Shown here piece by piece: positions 49,301 through 58,797 of a stretch of DNA of 64,000 nt; the stretch's first letter is position 1, and every line of letters starts with the position of its first letter. The DNA is taken from assembly GCA_030386875.1 (NCBI GenBank), contig JASJYW010000026.1, forward strand, positions 15,766,246-15,830,245, in the 5' to 3' direction. The position numbers and the translations under genes were made by a program. A model generated the notes under the pieces. The model had not been told where the DNA came from. It searched no databases and was given only the letters and a program-made list of their open reading frames with translations. This DNA is from Morinoia aosen. Its lineage: Eukaryota > Arthropoda > Malacostraca > Amphipoda > Talitridae.

Positions 49301-49585
49301 ATGAGTGCTGTCATTGATACCGCCGTGGAACGCCTGTCGGAAAAGCTGCAAAGCTTTGACGGTGTTGCGAAATTCGTCATCACCGGGGAAGGCGCGATCA
49401 TGATCGACGAAGGCGGCGTGCGCGCGGCGGATGATGAGGCCGATGTGACCCTGACCGCCGATGCCGAGGTGTTCAAAGCGATTCTCGATGGCGAGATGAA
49501 CCCGACCACCGCTTTCATGACCGGCAAACTGACAGTCGATGGCGCGATGGGCATGGCGATGAAGCTGGCGGCGGCGCTCGGCTGA
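49301..49585 (+). CDS. SCP-2 sterol-transfer family protein
   Basis: 94 residues from 49301 (AAGGAA eight bases upstream). It is a complete small SCP-2 domain: VAKFVITGEGAIMIDEGG, ADVTLTADAEVFKAILDGEM and MTGKLTVDGAMGMAMKLAAA. These proteins bind lipids or acyl groups in the cytoplasm. The stop overlaps the next start (TGATG), so it is translationally coupled to the lysophospholipase. Confidence 0.92.
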   Translation: MSAVIDTAVERLSEKLQSFDGVAKFVITGEGAIMIDEGGVRAADDEADVTLTADAEVFKAILDGEMNPTTAFMTGKLTVDGAMGMAMKLAAALG

Positions 49586-50517
49586 TGGTGGATGCGCCAT
49601 TATATCACGAATTGGCGCAGGCTCCCCAAGGGGGCCGCGCCTATTGGCTGACAGCCCGCGATGGTACGCGGCTGCGCATGGCGCTTTGGCCCGAGGGCGA
49701 CAAGGGTACAGTGCTTTTGCTGCCAGGGCGCACGGAATACATTGAGAAATACGGCGAAACTGTTGAAAAAATTATCAAATACGGGTATAGTGTGACGGTG
49801 ATCGACTGGCGTGGCCAGGGGCTGTCGGACCGCCCGGAAGGCAATCCACGGGCAGGTTATGTTTCCGATTTTTCACTATACCAAAACGACTTACAGGCCG
49901 TTTTTGACAAATTGGATGAATTTAATCAAAGCGGCCCCTTTTATATGCTCGCGCATTCCATGGGCGGGGCCATCGGGCTTGCCGCCTTGATGCAGCCCAA
50001 CCGTTTCAAAGCCGCCGCCTTTTCCGCCCCGATGTGGGGAATCAACTTTCCCATCGGTTTCACCCCCGTTGCCTCAGGCATCTCACAAATGGCCCGCGCC
50101 CTTGGGCAAGGCCTGCGCTTTGCCCCCGGCACCGGCCCGCAAACCTATGTCAAAGCAAACCCTTTCAAAGGCAACGCATATAGCACAGACCCGGAGCGTT
50201 ACGCCCTGCTGCAAGCCCAGGCCGATGCAAAACCCGAACTGACCCTGGGCGGCCCGAGCCTGCATTGGCTCGATGAGGCGCTGCGCGAAACCCGCCGACT
50301 TGCCGCCCTGCCCAGCCCCGACATTCCCGCATTCTGTGGCCTTGGCAGCAATGAAAGAGTCGTCGCCCCCGCCCCGATCCATGCCCGCATGGCCAATTGG
50401 CCCAAAGGTCAGCTTGAAATCTTTGCCGGGGCCGAACATGAACTCATGCTGGAAACCCCCAAAATCCGCCACCACTTCCTTGACCGCGCCTGCGCAGTTT
50501 TCACCGCCCATCCCTGA
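49585..50517 (+). CDS. Alpha/beta hydrolase, PldB/lysophospholipase-like
   Basis: 310 residues. Alpha/beta-hydrolase features: LLLPGRTEYIEKYGE, VIDWRGQGLSDRP, the nucleophile elbow AHSMGGAIGL (Ser about 124), and the C-terminal GAEHELMLE with the catalytic His (about 285). It should cleave lysophospholipids or monoacylglycerols. It is coupled to the SCP-2 gene by a 1-base overlap. A typical Rhodobacteraceae motif follows the stop at about 50536. Confidence 0.9.
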   Translation: MVDAPLYHELAQAPQGGRAYWLTARDGTRLRMALWPEGDKGTVLLLPGRTEYIEKYGETVEKIIKYGYSVTVIDWRGQGLSDRPEGNPRAGYVSDFSLYQNDLQAVFDKLDEFNQSGPFYMLAHSMGGAIGLAALMQPNRFKAAAFSAPMWGINFPIGFTPVASGISQMARALGQGLRFAPGTGPQTYVKANPFKGNAYSTDPERYALLQAQADAKPELTLGGPSLHWLDEALRETRRLAALPSPDIPAFCGLGSNERVVAPAPIHARMANWPKGQLEIFAGAEHELMLETPKIRHHFLDRACAVFTAHP

Positions 50518-50533
50518 CCCAAAATCCCCGCCC

Positions 50534-50560
50534 CGATTTCTCATTGGAAAAATACCCCGG
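50534..50560. repeat. Dispersed intergenic motif TTGGAAAAATACCC, copy 1
   Basis: The words TTTCTCATTGGAAAAATACC here and TTTCTTCTTGGAAAAAATAC at about 54719-54738 are near-identical and both stand after genes. From memory, motifs of this type are frequent in roseobacter intergenic DNA. Role unknown. Confidence 0.5.
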
Positions 50561-50632
50561 GGGAAGCCCCCTTTGGGGGATAGGACTATATTAGGGCGTA
50601 TTCACACTACCAAATGGCGTACAAGCATGCTA

Positions 50633-51323
50633 GGGCCTGTTGACGTTCACCGTGTTCGGATCACAGTAGCGGCGAGTGAGATGAAGGCACTGAAGCTTTC
50701 ATCCGTTTTGCAGCAGCGCATGGCGATACCTCTGTATTCCTTGAGTTTTCCGAAGAAGTTCTCGATCTGGTGCCCCCTTCTCGGCATGTGAACATGCCTG
50801 CCAGGCAATGGGCAAGCGAATGCGCAGCAATCGCTGAGAAGGGGGCAGTGGAGGGCCTGGCTCTGAGCCCCCCCCCTGTTGCCCGGCAATCGTTGCTTGC
50901 AGCGATGAGAGAGCTTTTGCGCCCATAGCGTGCCGGTGGACCTTGACGATACTGCCATCCATTCACCGAGAGGGGATCATCGCGTATTCGAAACCGGCGT
51001 CTTCGGCTAATGCCCTGAACATACGGTAGAACGCGTCCGCCTTGACCCATCTGCGGAAGCGTTTGAATACCGTGTTCCAGCCCCCAAATTCCGACGGAAG
51101 ATCGCGCCAGGGGCAACCGGTTCGCGCAGTCCACAGCACCGCCTCAACAAAAGGCAGGGGTTGGGACCAGTGCGACCGGGATCACATTCCCGGCCAAGAC
51201 TGTGTGGTGCGATGATTTCCCATTGGATGTCAGTCAGTGTCGTGCGGATCAAGCTTGCATCCCATTGGGCAACCTTGAAACACTCAACCGCTGATTGGCG
51301 AATCCTCAAACGGCAACAGACCC
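50633..51323 (-). mobile_element. IS5-family insertion sequence, internally deleted
   Basis: Ends are imperfect inverted repeats: GGGCCTGTTG (50633) and CAACAGACCC (ending 51323), with TA on both outer sides as a 2-bp target duplication. On the minus strand the transposase reads in pieces: [21 protein letters not shown] (by its ends, about 51235-51175), then, after shifts, MDGSIVKVHRHAMGAKA (about 50962-50910) and IENFFGKLKEYRGIAMRCC near the C-terminus (about 50780-50720). The middle with part of the DDE region is missing, so it is dead. The length of 691 bp against about 850 for intact relatives agrees with a deletion. Confidence 0.75.
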
Positions 51324-51513
51324 TAACCGCCTGTTATGGATGAGATAACAGCAAAACAATACGCTCTTATCTGCCGGTCCAGCGCGGCAATGTACGCGTC
51401 ACCATTCGTGGGCGTATTTCTGATAGCCGCGTCCTTCCAGAATATGCGGCAAGCCTACTGACCATTGATCTTGCGAATGCGGCCTGTTTCAAGCTCCGCA
51501 AGGAGACTGGATC

Positions 51514-51880
51514 ATGAGCAAGCTTTTCTGGCTGGCCGACGTGCAGATGACCCGTTTGCAGCCCTTCTTTCCCAAGAGCCATGGCAAGCCGCGCGTGGAT
51601 GGTCCGTTGCCCGGCAGGCGATGCTTTGCATCGCCGGGAGGGGCGTGTCCTCAGTGGCATAATCTTCATCAATCGCAATGGGTTGCGGTGGTGCGATGCG
51701 CCGAAACAATATGGCCCTGCGAAGCCCCTCTACAACCGCTGGAAACGATAGAGGTGAGCGGTTGAACGCCACTGGTCCGAGAGAAACCGCGAACGGGGCA
51801 TCTTCGCCCGGATGATGGATGGGCTGGCCGCCGAAGCCGCCGTTCCAAAGACGGTGATGATCCCCTCTCGCGGTTTACTG
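51514..51880 (+). pseudogene. IS5-like transposase, N-terminal fragment
   Basis: MSKLFWLADVQMTRLQPFFP and KSHGKPRVDG start a second, different IS5-type transposase. The reading frame then shifts repeatedly (FINRNGLRWCDAPKQYGP is readable at about 51665-51715) and homology ends near MMDGLAAEAAVPKTVM at about 51815-51858. The catalytic core is absent. Confidence 0.65.
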
Positions 51881-51996
51881 AACCGCCCCGGGTTTAGCGG
51901 AGAGTTTCTGGTTTAATGATTAGGATTCGTAGTCAACAGGGGGCTTCCGGTTTGGTCGGGGGCGTGGTGCACTTCCGTTGGACGCGGGAGGATTTC

Positions 51997-52113
51997 ATGG
52001 CACGTTACGATCTGAGCGACGAGGAGTGGCGGTTTGTCGGGCCGTTGTTGCCGAAGCGGGGCAAGGGCAAGCATCGGGTTGACGGCCGGCGGGTGGCGAG
52101 CGGGATATTCTAA
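51997..52113 (+). pseudogene. Third IS5-type transposase, N-terminal fragment
   Basis: MARYDLSDEEWRFVGPLLP then KRGKGKHRVDGRRV: a start different from the previous fragment, cut off after about 38 residues by a stop at 52111-52113. Confidence 0.6.
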
Positions 52114-52199
52114 AGACCTCTGCGCGGGGGTGTGGTTTTCATTTTAAGATTTGATTTGCGCCTCCTGCTCGCCCCATTGTCACTTCAGCGGGCATAGCG

Positions 52200-52925
52200 G
52201 TCTTGTCGGTTTGGTTTATGCGATTGCGGGGGGGGCGGAGTGAGGGTGATCTTGTTGGCAGCTTTCAGCAGGTTCTGTCCGATGGCTGCGAGCGCCGGTT
52301 GGGCCTGGGTTCTGCCTGGGTTCTGGCCAGCCCGAAACAGAGCCTGTCGCGTTTAATGGCATTCAGCCCAGCCACCGAACGTGTCTACTTACGCAAAGGC
52401 TGCCCCGCTGGCCGGACCGAATACGCGAAACCGATTGAACGCGACAGGCTATAGCGCGCGATGCAGGCCGAAGAGGCGTTTCATCGTTCCGAAGCCTTGC
52501 CCGACCCGAAACCAGCGTTTGAGATCCGCCGGTTGAACCGTTTCTCAGAAGCGCGTAGCGGGCGATTGCGAGCGGCCTTCCTCATGATCCCGCCGCACAG
52601 GATGGCGCCCTTCACCAAAGCATTGCGAAAGCGGCAATGGGTCGGCTCAGGAACCGGGGCGTGAAGGTCGGGACCGCAGAGGTCTTTGAAATCCAGCTTC
52701 AGCGCCCGCTCCAGCCTGGGATCGCTCAACCCATGCCACTGGCCGATCAGCAGGCATTTGAACAGGATCAGCGGATCATACCCCCCACCAGACCGCCCCG
52801 AACCGCGCTTCAGGATCGGCGAAAACGACCGCCAATCCATCACCATCGATCCTTGCCAGTACATCATCCGCCCCAATCCGGTCCGACGCCTCGCGCAAAA
52901 ACAGCGCCATGAAACCACCCTCGAA
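52200..52925 (-). pseudogene. IS5-like transposase remnant with internal deletion and a nested mini-element
   Basis: On the minus strand: WRSFSPILKR, YDPLILFKCLLIGQWHGLSD (about 52785-52725), LDLHAPVPEPTHCRFRNALVKG-type stretch (by its ends, about 52665-52600), then directly MRKAARNRPLRASEKRFNRRIS (by its ends, about 52590-52520), and the C-terminal LAAIGQNLLKAANKI at about 52285-52240. The central DDE region between the third and fourth pieces is gone. A 110-bp inverted-repeat element (52341-52450) interrupts the C-terminal part. Confidence 0.65.
52341..52450. repeat. MITE-like 110-bp element with 17-bp inverted ends (A)
   Basis: The left end AGCCTGTCGCGTTTAAT and the reverse complement of the right end AGCCTGTCGCGTTCAAT match at 16 of 17 bases. 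The interior (about 76 bp) has no open frame of note. It sits inside the IS5 remnant and would be mobilised, if ever, by a transposase from elsewhere. Confidence 0.6.
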
Positions 52926-52949
52926 AAACGGGGGAAACGATACAGAATC

Positions 52950-53484
52950 CAGACAGATCAGGGAATCCCGGCGTTATGCAGGGGGCTTTTGCAGATGAAC
53001 TCGTAAGGGTCAGGCCCTTGAGGGTTTCAGTCTTCGTCCGAAGTTGTAGGTGAGGAGGAAAAGGCGACAGTCCGGTGGATTGTCGGCCCCGACGCAAGAT
53101 GAAATTGGCGGGGTGGTTTCTCAGCTGGTCGTCATGTTGGAAGCGTTTGACGGTCAGCGGGGCAATGATCCCCCGGATCATTTCCTGATCCGCTTCACCC
53201 TCCTTGATCCTGCGGTTCCGCTGCCTGGCAGGTGTTTGCGAGTAAAGACCGAGAAGCATTCTTTCGACTTGGCCATTCCTCCATAGGTGCTCGATCTGAT
53301 GCGCACGGCAGGCCCGGTCGAAGATATGCTCGAAGGCATGAAGGTGCCGGTCATGATGGGTGAACTCTGTGCCGTAACACCTTCGGAATGACATTGATTT
53401 AAAGGCTATGAGTGCCTGCGCAGCCCCCAAGTAACGCAGCAGGTGATCATAGCCGGGTCTCAGGTCCCTACAGTGGTTTTGCAC
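52950..53484 (-). pseudogene. IS481/IS3-like integrase-type transposase fragment
   Basis: On the minus strand: YGTEFTHHDRH, HIFDRACRAHQIEH, RNGQVERM with the catalytic-Glu motif (about 53270), then VKRFQHDDQLRNHPANFI (about 53135-53085) and TKTETLKGLT (about 53040). A 90-base stretch between NGQVER and VKRF is foreign to the family and suggests an insertion. The N-terminal HTH and first Asp are missing. Confidence 0.55.
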
Positions 53485-53519
53485 AAAGGCGCGCTTGATC
53501 CGGTTCCGGTCGCTATAAT

Positions 53520-53616
53520 GCGTTTCGATTTGAACCTAAATCACCTGACGCTGCCTGAAATCATAGATTTCAACGCGTTAGGTGATGTAATGTGCTTCAG
53601 GTTGAAATCGAAACGC
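53520..53616. repeat. MITE-like 97-bp element with inverted ends (B)
   Basis: The left end GCGTTTCGATTTGAACCTAA and the reverse complement of the right end GCGTTTCGATTTCAACCTGA match at 18 of 20 bases. A second internal inverted pair (TCACCTGACGC / GCGTTAGGTGA) is present. No gene inside. Ends differ from element A. Confidence 0.6.
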
Positions 53617-53679
53617 TCCAGACCGGCGGACAATTTCTCCAACGACAGCCGATGCGCAGAACATGAATGATGCAGCGGA

Positions 53680-53830
53680 TCACAGGGCGGTCGCCAGCCT
53701 CCGCGCATCCGGCTGGTTCGTCGGCAACAGCGGCCCGATCGCCGCCCAGGCCCGGTCGCCGCCCAGACCCGGTTGGAACTGGCCCGGTCCGAAAGCCAAG
53801 ATCCCGCCGACATCACCAACCCCCTCTGAA
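53680..53830 (-). pseudogene. Fourth IS5-type transposase, N-terminal fragment
   Basis: On the minus strand DRAWAAIGPLLPTNQPDARR is read (about 53755-53695), the usual start of a further IS5-type transposase, followed immediately by a stop. Nothing of the core remains. Confidence 0.5.
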
Positions 53831-54184
53831 CCTACGTCCCCGGTGAAGCAGGGGGACAACAAAATCAATAGGGTGATTGGGTTCGGACCCTGGGGCAGCG
53901 CCTTCGGGATATGATGGCGGTAAGATATGTTACGCCGCAAGAAGCAGAGGAGATGTTCTATGCAACCTTGAACCCACATGAAAAAGCAGCCCAACATTCG
54001 AACCAAACACGCTCCAGCAAACAAGGAGCGGGTCAAAGTCTCTTCAGTGGCAAGTTGGCCGCGCGCTGATACGAAGTTTTGTAGACGCGACGCCAGAAGT
54101 ATTTATAGTAACAGCGGTTGGAATATACGCTGTGTCAAGATTAACTCCGACCTCATACATGCGGGGCGGAGAACGGAGTTTTGG
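53831..54184. other. Gene-free stretch after the IS cluster
   Basis: 354 bases without a convincing gene. It should contain the ybaK promoter. The frame open through it to 54185 lacks conserved sequence. Confidence 0.4.
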
Positions 54185-54658
54185 ATGAGCAAAAGCCTTA
54201 CGCGCCTGCGGGCCGCCCTCGATGCGGCGGCAGTGCCCTATGATCTTCAGGAAATGCCGGGCGAGACGCGAACCGCGCCGGATGCAGCGGCAGCGATTGG
54301 CTGCGAATTGGATCAGATCGCGAAATCGCTATTGTTTTGCGGGGCCGAGGATGGGGCGCTTGTGCTGTTTCTGACCGCAGGAGGCAATCAGGTGGATGGT
54401 GATTTGGCCGCCGCGCTGCTTGGGCAACCGTTGGTCCGGGCCGACCCGGCGCTCGTGCGGCAGGCGACGGGCTTTGCCATTGGTGGGGTTGCGCCGATCG
54501 GGCATCTGACGCCCTGCCCCGTGTTCATGGATTCCCGCTTGATGGATTTTGATGTGATCTGGGCGGCAGCGGGCACGCCACGCCATGTATTTTCGATTGC
54601 ACCGGCAACACTTTTACAGATCAGCAAGGCCCAACCGGGCGCTTTCTGCACAGGCTGA
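54185..54658 (+). CDS. YbaK/EbsC-family aminoacyl-tRNA deacylase
   Basis: 157 residues from the ATG at 54185; a longer frame to 53978 has no conserved sequence. Family features: ELDQIAKSLLFCG with the key lysine (about 46), VLFLTAGGNQVD, GFAIGGVAPIGH (about 96-107) and VFMDSRLMDFDVIWAAAGTP. These enzymes hydrolyse wrongly charged Cys-tRNA(Pro) or related tRNAs. No operon partner. Confidence 0.9.
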   Translation: MSKSLTRLRAALDAAAVPYDLQEMPGETRTAPDAAAAIGCELDQIAKSLLFCGAEDGALVLFLTAGGNQVDGDLAAALLGQPLVRADPALVRQATGFAIGGVAPIGHLTPCPVFMDSRLMDFDVIWAAAGTPRHVFSIAPATLLQISKAQPGAFCTG

Positions 54659-54718
54659 TTTTTGAACCAGATATAAAGCCATCCCTCACCCCTTTCGGCT
54701 TCCCCTCCAAACGCCTCG

Positions 54719-54745
54719 TTTCTTCTTGGAAAAAATACCCGCGCC
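54719..54745. repeat. Dispersed intergenic motif, copy 2
   Basis: TTTCTTCTTGGAAAAAATAC followed by CCGCGCCGCAGG; see the copy at 50534. It is again located after a gene (ybaK). Confidence 0.5.
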
Positions 54746-54918
54746 GCAGGCTCCGACAGAAGCCAAACTGCCCGCCATCGCCGGAGCGGCGAACTGGCCA
54801 TTTTCAGTCTACACTGAAAAATGTAAAAATCTTTAACATGGGACCTTGTAATTTCCCCGGCGCATGGCGATCTTACAAGATGTAAACAGGATAAACATCG
54901 GCAAAGGGAATACGGGAA

Positions 54919-55383
54919 ATGTACAACTCGAATACACAAAACATACAGGGCGGAATTTCACATTGGCCACGCCGCGGTGCCGAGTGGCTGGATGCCCGCG
55001 GTCGCGGCGCCTGGATCGCGGCAATGGTGCTTGGCTTTGTTTTTATCTGGCCCCTTGGCATGGCCATTCTGGTCTATATGATTGTAACGAAACGGTTTTG
55101 CAAAGCACGGAGTTACAGACACCATGCAATGCAAGCAAACTGGAATCACACCAGTTCAGGCAACACCGCCTTTGACGCCTATCGCGATGACAGGATCCGG
55201 CGGCTGGAGCAAGAACAGGAAGCCTTTCAAGCTTTCCTCAAGCGCCTGCGCGATGCAAAAGACAAGCGGGAATTCGACAGTTTCATGGAGGATCGCGCAA
55301 AGGAAAATACATCTGAAATCAACGACAAGGATGATGAGAACAAAGACAACCAAAACCCCAACAAGGATATCTCAGCCTATTAA
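54919..55383 (+). CDS. DUF2852 membrane protein
   Basis: 154 residues. One or two membrane segments near the N-terminus (AWIAAMVLGFVFIWPLGMAI, about 31-50), then a helical charged region with coiled-coil character (IRRLEQEQEAFQAFLKRL, about 93-110; FDSFMEDR) and an Asn/Asp/Lys-rich tail. The pattern is that of DUF2852, an alphaproteobacterial family of unknown function. It is separated from the next gene by a perfect hairpin. Confidence 0.85.
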   Translation: MYNSNTQNIQGGISHWPRRGAEWLDARGRGAWIAAMVLGFVFIWPLGMAILVYMIVTKRFCKARSYRHHAMQANWNHTSSGNTAFDAYRDDRIRRLEQEQEAFQAFLKRLRDAKDKREFDSFMEDRAKENTSEINDKDDENKDNQNPNKDISAY

Positions 55384-55390
55384 TCCCCCC

Positions 55391-55414
55391 GAGCGGCCCC
55401 TGAACGGGCCGCTC
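55391..55414. terminator. Perfect 9-bp hairpin between DUF2852 and RDD genes
   Basis: GAGCGGCCC, loop CTGAAC, GGGCCGCTC. No T-run follows, so termination is possible but not assured; it could also stabilise the upstream message. Confidence 0.5.
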
Positions 55415-55435
55415 ATCACCCTCAGGAACAAAATC

Positions 55436-55912
55436 ATGCCCAGCAACACCTTGCCAGACCCCGAATACCAAAGTGAATTTTACCAGGACGTCGCCTTCAA
55501 GCGCGGCATGGCCTGGCTTGTGGATACCATTCTGACCACAACAATCACCATTGCGTTAATTGCACCTTTAATTCCCTCTACATCATTGTTTTTATTTATT
55601 CTTATTCTCATTACTTCTCTTTTATTTCCTTTTATTTTTCTGATCGTCAATTTCTTCTACCGCTGGCTAACGATTTCGAGCGGCTCTGCGACCTGGGGTA
55701 TGCGCCTGATGGCAATCGAGTTTCGCCGTACGGATGGGCGGACCTTTGATGCTGGAACCGCCCTGCTGCATACGCTGGGTTATACGATCACCGTCAGCAC
55801 TGTGATACCGCAGGTCTTTTCCGTGGCTATGATGTTACTGCATCCACGCGGTCAGGGCCTGACCGATCTGGTGCTTGGCACGGTTGCCATCAACCGCGCC
55901 TCACGATTTTAA
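55436..55912 (+). CDS. RDD family membrane protein
   Basis: 158 residues from the ATG at 55436. AFKRGMAWLVDTILTT holds the R-D pair of the RDD family (about residues 22-37). It has two strongly hydrophobic regions (about 38-85 and 120-145), GSATWGMRLMAIEFRRTDG, and a GQGLTDLVLGTVAI end with the last conserved Asp. The membrane-coding part is locally AT-rich. RDD proteins have been linked to transport, but function is not known here. Confidence 0.88.
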   Translation: MPSNTLPDPEYQSEFYQDVAFKRGMAWLVDTILTTTITIALIAPLIPSTSLFLFILILITSLLFPFIFLIVNFFYRWLTISSGSATWGMRLMAIEFRRTDGRTFDAGTALLHTLGYTITVSTVIPQVFSVAMMLLHPRGQGLTDLVLGTVAINRASRF

Positions 55913-56090
55913 CGAAAAACCGGGGTGGCGATGCCTCAGAATTAACTATATTTCAATTTCTATGCGGCAGAAAACCCAGATATCTATAGTAAATCCGCGA
56001 TTCTGGGGGCATTTTGGTAAACTCTATCCTTGGCGGCGCGGGCTTGGCTTGCTAACCTGTTTGTAACAAACCAAAGCTTATCGGAACGCG

Positions 56091-56951
56091 ATGCGCCACA
56101 CACTTCCTCTTGCGCCGCAATTCTATGTGACGGCCCCCCAGCCCTGCCCCTATCTTGAGGGCCGGATGGAGCGTAAGCTGTTCACGGCATTGCAAGGGGA
56201 ACATGCACAAAAGCTGAATGATTCCCTGTCAAAGCAAGGATTTCGCCGGTCGCAAAATGTGTTGTATCGCCCGTCTTGTGCGGAATGTTCGGCCTGTTTT
56301 TCGGCACGTATCCGGGTGGCGGATTTCATGCCGACGCGAACACAACGCCGGGTGCTGCGCCGCAATGCGACGCTTCAACGCAACGCGACAAGCCCTTGGG
56401 CAACCGAAGATCAATACACGCTGTTTCGCCGTTATCTGGAATATCGCCATGCGACCGGGGGGATGGCCGATATGGACATCTTTGAATTCGCCGCGATGAT
56501 CGAGGAGACACCGATCCGTAGCCGCGTCATCGAATATTCCGAGAATGAGGGGCGGACAGCGGCGGATCTTGTGGCCGTGTGTTTGACCGATGTTTTCGAC
56601 GATGGGCTGAGCATGGTCTATTCCTTTTATGACCCGGATCTTGCCTCACGCTCGCTTGGCACCTTTCTGATTCTGGATCATATCGAAATCGCCCGCGCTG
56701 CCGGATTGCCCTTTGTTTACTTGGGCTATTGGGTGCCGGGCAGTCAAAAAATGGGCTATAAATCCGGCTTCTCGGGGCTTGAGATTTATAAGGGGAATCA
56801 ATGGCAAGCCTTGGGTGCGCCCAGCGACCATAATGCCGAATTGCACCCTTTGTCGGTCGATCCGATTGCCGAACAGGTGGCCCGCATCAACCTGCCCGAT
56901 GGGCGCTGCCCGCCCGAAGATCCGCGCCCCGCACCTCCGCGCAGCCGCTAG
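56091..56951 (+). CDS. bpt: Aspartate/glutamate leucyltransferase
   Basis: 286 residues. The N-terminal ATE domain starts with [15 protein letters not shown] and continues [20 protein letters not shown] (by its ends, about 51-70) with the cysteine cluster; the C-terminal part has [20 protein letters not shown] and [19 protein letters not shown]. The enzyme transfers leucine from Leu-tRNA to N-terminal Asp or Glu, marking proteins for ClpAP. Typical for alphaproteobacteria. A single gene with its own upstream region (55913-56090). Confidence 0.95.
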   Translation: MRHTLPLAPQFYVTAPQPCPYLEGRMERKLFTALQGEHAQKLNDSLSKQGFRRSQNVLYRPSCAECSACFSARIRVADFMPTRTQRRVLRRNATLQRNATSPWATEDQYTLFRRYLEYRHATGGMADMDIFEFAAMIEETPIRSRVIEYSENEGRTAADLVAVCLTDVFDDGLSMVYSFYDPDLASRSLGTFLILDHIEIARAAGLPFVYLGYWVPGSQKMGYKSGFSGLEIYKGNQWQALGAPSDHNAELHPLSVDPIAEQVARINLPDGRCPPEDPRPAPPRSR

Positions 56952-57120
56952 GGTTTTTTCATTAACCAACATACGGAATAGCTTGGCAAAAACGCTTGGG
57001 GCGCTTTGGTGTGGCCATCCCTGTTAACCTCGTTTTAAAGGGCAGCAGGTTTAAAAGACAGCAGGTTCCCAAATGCTGCGGGCAAGATGCAAAACCTGTG
57101 CCATGGATTGAGAGGTTGCG

Positions 57121-58297
57121 ATGTTCCCTTTGCGTTACGCCCCGCTTGCGGTGATGCTTTTGGCGGTGCCTGCGGGCTATGCCGTAAGCGTTTATCACCC
57201 GATTTGGGGCGGGCTGATCGCGGTTCTGTCCGGGTCGCTCGCCGCGATGGGGCTGTTTGACCTGATCCAACCCAATTCCTCGGTGCTGCGCAACTATCCG
57301 ATTTCGGCACGGATTCGTTTTTTGCTGGAAACCATCCGCCCCGAAATCCGGCAGTATTTTCTGGAAAGCGATCAGGATGCGACGCCGTTCTCGCGCGAGC
57401 AACGTGCGCTGGTCTATCGGCGCGCCAAGGGGATTGACGGGCTGCGCCCTTTTGGCACGCAGCTTGATGTTGAAAAGCTTGGGCATGAATGGATCAATCA
57501 TTCGATGAAGCCCTCGCATTTGGCGGATGGAAATTTTCGCCTGACGATTGGCGGGGTGCATTGCACGAAACCTTATGACGCCTCGATTCTGAATATATCC
57601 GGCATGTCTTATGGCGCGCTTTCACCAACGGCGATTGAGGCGTTGAACAAAGGCGCGGCGATGGGCGGCTTTGCGCATACCACTGGCGAAGGCGCGATTT
57701 CACGCTTTCACCGCAAGGGTGGCGGCGATCTGGTTTGGCAGATTGCCTCGGGCTATTTCGGCTGTCGCAATCCCGATGGCAGCTTTTCCGAGGATCGTTT
57801 TACCGAAAATGCCACCTCGGATCAGGTGAAAATGATCGAAGTCAAACTGAGCCAGGGGGCGAAACCCGGCCATGGCGGGATTCTGCCCGGTGCCAAGGTG
57901 ACCGAGGCGATTGCCGAGGCGCGCGGCGTGAAGATTGGCGAGGATTGTATCAGCCCCTCATCACATTCCGCTTTTTCAACACCTTTGGAACTTTGTCATT
58001 TTTTACAAAGATTGCGCGATCTTTCGGGCGGCAAGCCGGTTGGGATCAAGCTTTGTGTCGGTCATCCTTGGGAATGGTTTGCGCTGGCCAAGGCTTTTGC
58101 GCAAAGCGGGCTGGTGCCGGATTTCATTACGGTCGATGGGGCCGAAGGCGGCACGGGCGCGGCCCCGGCGGAATTTGCCGACCATTACGGCGCGCCGCTG
58201 CGTGAAGGGCTGATGCTGGTGCATAACACGCTTTTGGGGCTGGGTATCCGGGATCAAACCAAGGTGATCGTCTCGGGCAAGCTGATATCGGCCTTTG
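57121..58297 (+). CDS. FMN-binding glutamate synthase-like protein, cut by gap
   Basis: The first 392 residues are present. Two N-terminal membrane segments (about 5-50), then the FMN-binding glutamate synthase domain: SILNISGMSYGALSPTAIEA, GEGAISRFHRKGGGDLVWQI (by its ends), KPGHGGILPGAKVTE and VDGAEGGTGAAPAEFADH. In stand-alone form such proteins are of uncertain function; they lack the amidotransferase part of glutamate synthase. The gene runs into the 500-N gap. Confidence 0.88.
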
Positions 58298-58797
58298 NNN
58301 NNNNNNNNNNNNNNNNNNNNNNNNNNNNNNNNNNNNNNNNNNNNNNNNNNNNNNNNNNNNNNNNNNNNNNNNNNNNNNNNNNNNNNNNNNNNNNNNNNNN
58401 NNNNNNNNNNNNNNNNNNNNNNNNNNNNNNNNNNNNNNNNNNNNNNNNNNNNNNNNNNNNNNNNNNNNNNNNNNNNNNNNNNNNNNNNNNNNNNNNNNNN
58501 NNNNNNNNNNNNNNNNNNNNNNNNNNNNNNNNNNNNNNNNNNNNNNNNNNNNNNNNNNNNNNNNNNNNNNNNNNNNNNNNNNNNNNNNNNNNNNNNNNNN
58601 NNNNNNNNNNNNNNNNNNNNNNNNNNNNNNNNNNNNNNNNNNNNNNNNNNNNNNNNNNNNNNNNNNNNNNNNNNNNNNNNNNNNNNNNNNNNNNNNNNNN
58701 NNNNNNNNNNNNNNNNNNNNNNNNNNNNNNNNNNNNNNNNNNNNNNNNNNNNNNNNNNNNNNNNNNNNNNNNNNNNNNNNNNNNNNNNNNNNNNNNN
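58298..58797. other. Assembly gap, 500 N
   Basis: Exactly 500 N between the FMN-domain gene and secD. Composition on both sides is similar, so both pieces may be from the same or a related organism, but contiguity is not shown. Confidence 0.97.

Noticed and set aside
49223..49600. Longer N-terminus of the TPR protein
   Set aside because: It would overlap the SCP-2 gene almost entirely, and the internal ATG at 49220-49222 gives a proper signal peptide.
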